Shown here one piece after another: positions 63,975 to 64,000 of a DNA stretch of 64,000 nt. The DNA comes from Bauldia sp963759235 (GTDB lineage: Bacteria; Pseudomonadota; Alphaproteobacteria; Rhizobiales; Kaistiaceae), in NCBI GenBank assembly GCA_963759235.1, contig CAVWYO010000006.1, positions 310,001 through 374,000 on the forward strand, in the 5' to 3' direction. A model generated the notes under the pieces. It did no database searches. It had not been told where the DNA came from and saw only the letters and a program-made list of their open reading frames with translations. A program made the translations under genes and the position numbers. Position 1 is the first letter of the stretch. The number at the start of each line of letters is the position of its first letter.

Positions 63975-64000
63975 ATGGCCATCACAGTCGCCGACAAGGG
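63975..64000 (+). CDS. Start of a gene cut by the window edge
   Basis: ATG preceded by GGAGGCAACAGGGG; the first residues are MAITVADK. Too short to identify. The good ribosome-binding site supports a real start. Confidence 0.5.

Overview
The window is high-GC chromosomal DNA of an alphaproteobacterium, most probably of the order Hyphomicrobiales (Rhizobiales). The evidence is gene order: dut-coaBC-ubiB-ubiE / mutM-enoyl-CoA hydratase-rpsT-dnaA-dnaN and lptC-lptA-lptB-rpoN-hpf-ptsN are both arrangements typical of that order, and the dispersed palindromes with CTAGAGC ends are also common there. I cannot place the family or genus.

The left third (about 1-19.85 kb) is accessory and partly decayed. 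It starts with a stomatin-like protein. Next come three dihydrofolate-reductase-fold (RibD C-terminal-like) genes or fragments and an exported alpha/beta hydrolase, flanked by a direct repeat of about 40 bp. Two broken calcium-binding-type (RTX-like) paralogues in opposite orientation flank mgtE, a cyclase 3' fragment abuts mgtE, and an IS3-family remnant follows. From 8.7 to 17.1 kb lies an intact catabolic cluster: a GntR/FCD regulator, a Gfo/Idh/MocA oxidoreductase, a TRAP transporter (DctPQM), a shikimate/quinate dehydrogenase, a DapA-family lyase and the two-domain 3-dehydroshikimate dehydratase QuiC. This reads as uptake of quinate/shikimate-type acids and conversion to protocatechuate. 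From 17.4 to 19.85 kb are the remains of a mobile element: a GGQAIVGNV-type fragment, an XRE-HGG protein split by an intact IS630 element, and an integrase C-terminal fragment beside tRNA-Arg(CCG).

The middle (20-43.6 kb) is mostly core genes with small modules: GNAT plus RimK-like ATP-grasp plus a fucosyltransferase-like protein; an MFS exporter; an NCS2 purine/pyrimidine permease; lepA; a DUF4160-DUF2442 pair back to back with MazEF; otsA; a three-gene operon of unknown function (a coiled-coil protein with weak TelA-like character, a DUF6384 membrane protein, and a coiled-coil protein with a Gly-rich tail); two tandem SpoIIAA-like proteins; a frameshifted zinc alcohol dehydrogenase; mepA; a CHAD protein; msrA; and a flavin reductase.

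The right third (43.7-64 kb) is housekeeping: dnaN, dnaA, a rhodanese, rpsT with a clear terminator, enoyl-CoA hydratase, mutM, ubiE, ubiB, a HigBA remnant, coaBC, dut, a cysteine synthase, an hsp20 gene behind a sigma-32-type promoter, a DUF1150 protein, and the ptsN-hpf-rpoN-lptBAC block. It ends with an RNase D, a Sel1-repeat protein, tRNA-Leu(CAG) and the first codons of a further gene.

The best candidates for something little described are the 34.2-37.7 kb operon and the GNAT/ATP-grasp/glycosyltransferase set. The best-supported structural observation is the IS630 insertion: removing 1,059 nt exactly restores a 200-codon XRE-HGG reading frame, and the IS left end closely resembles palindromes found elsewhere in the window.
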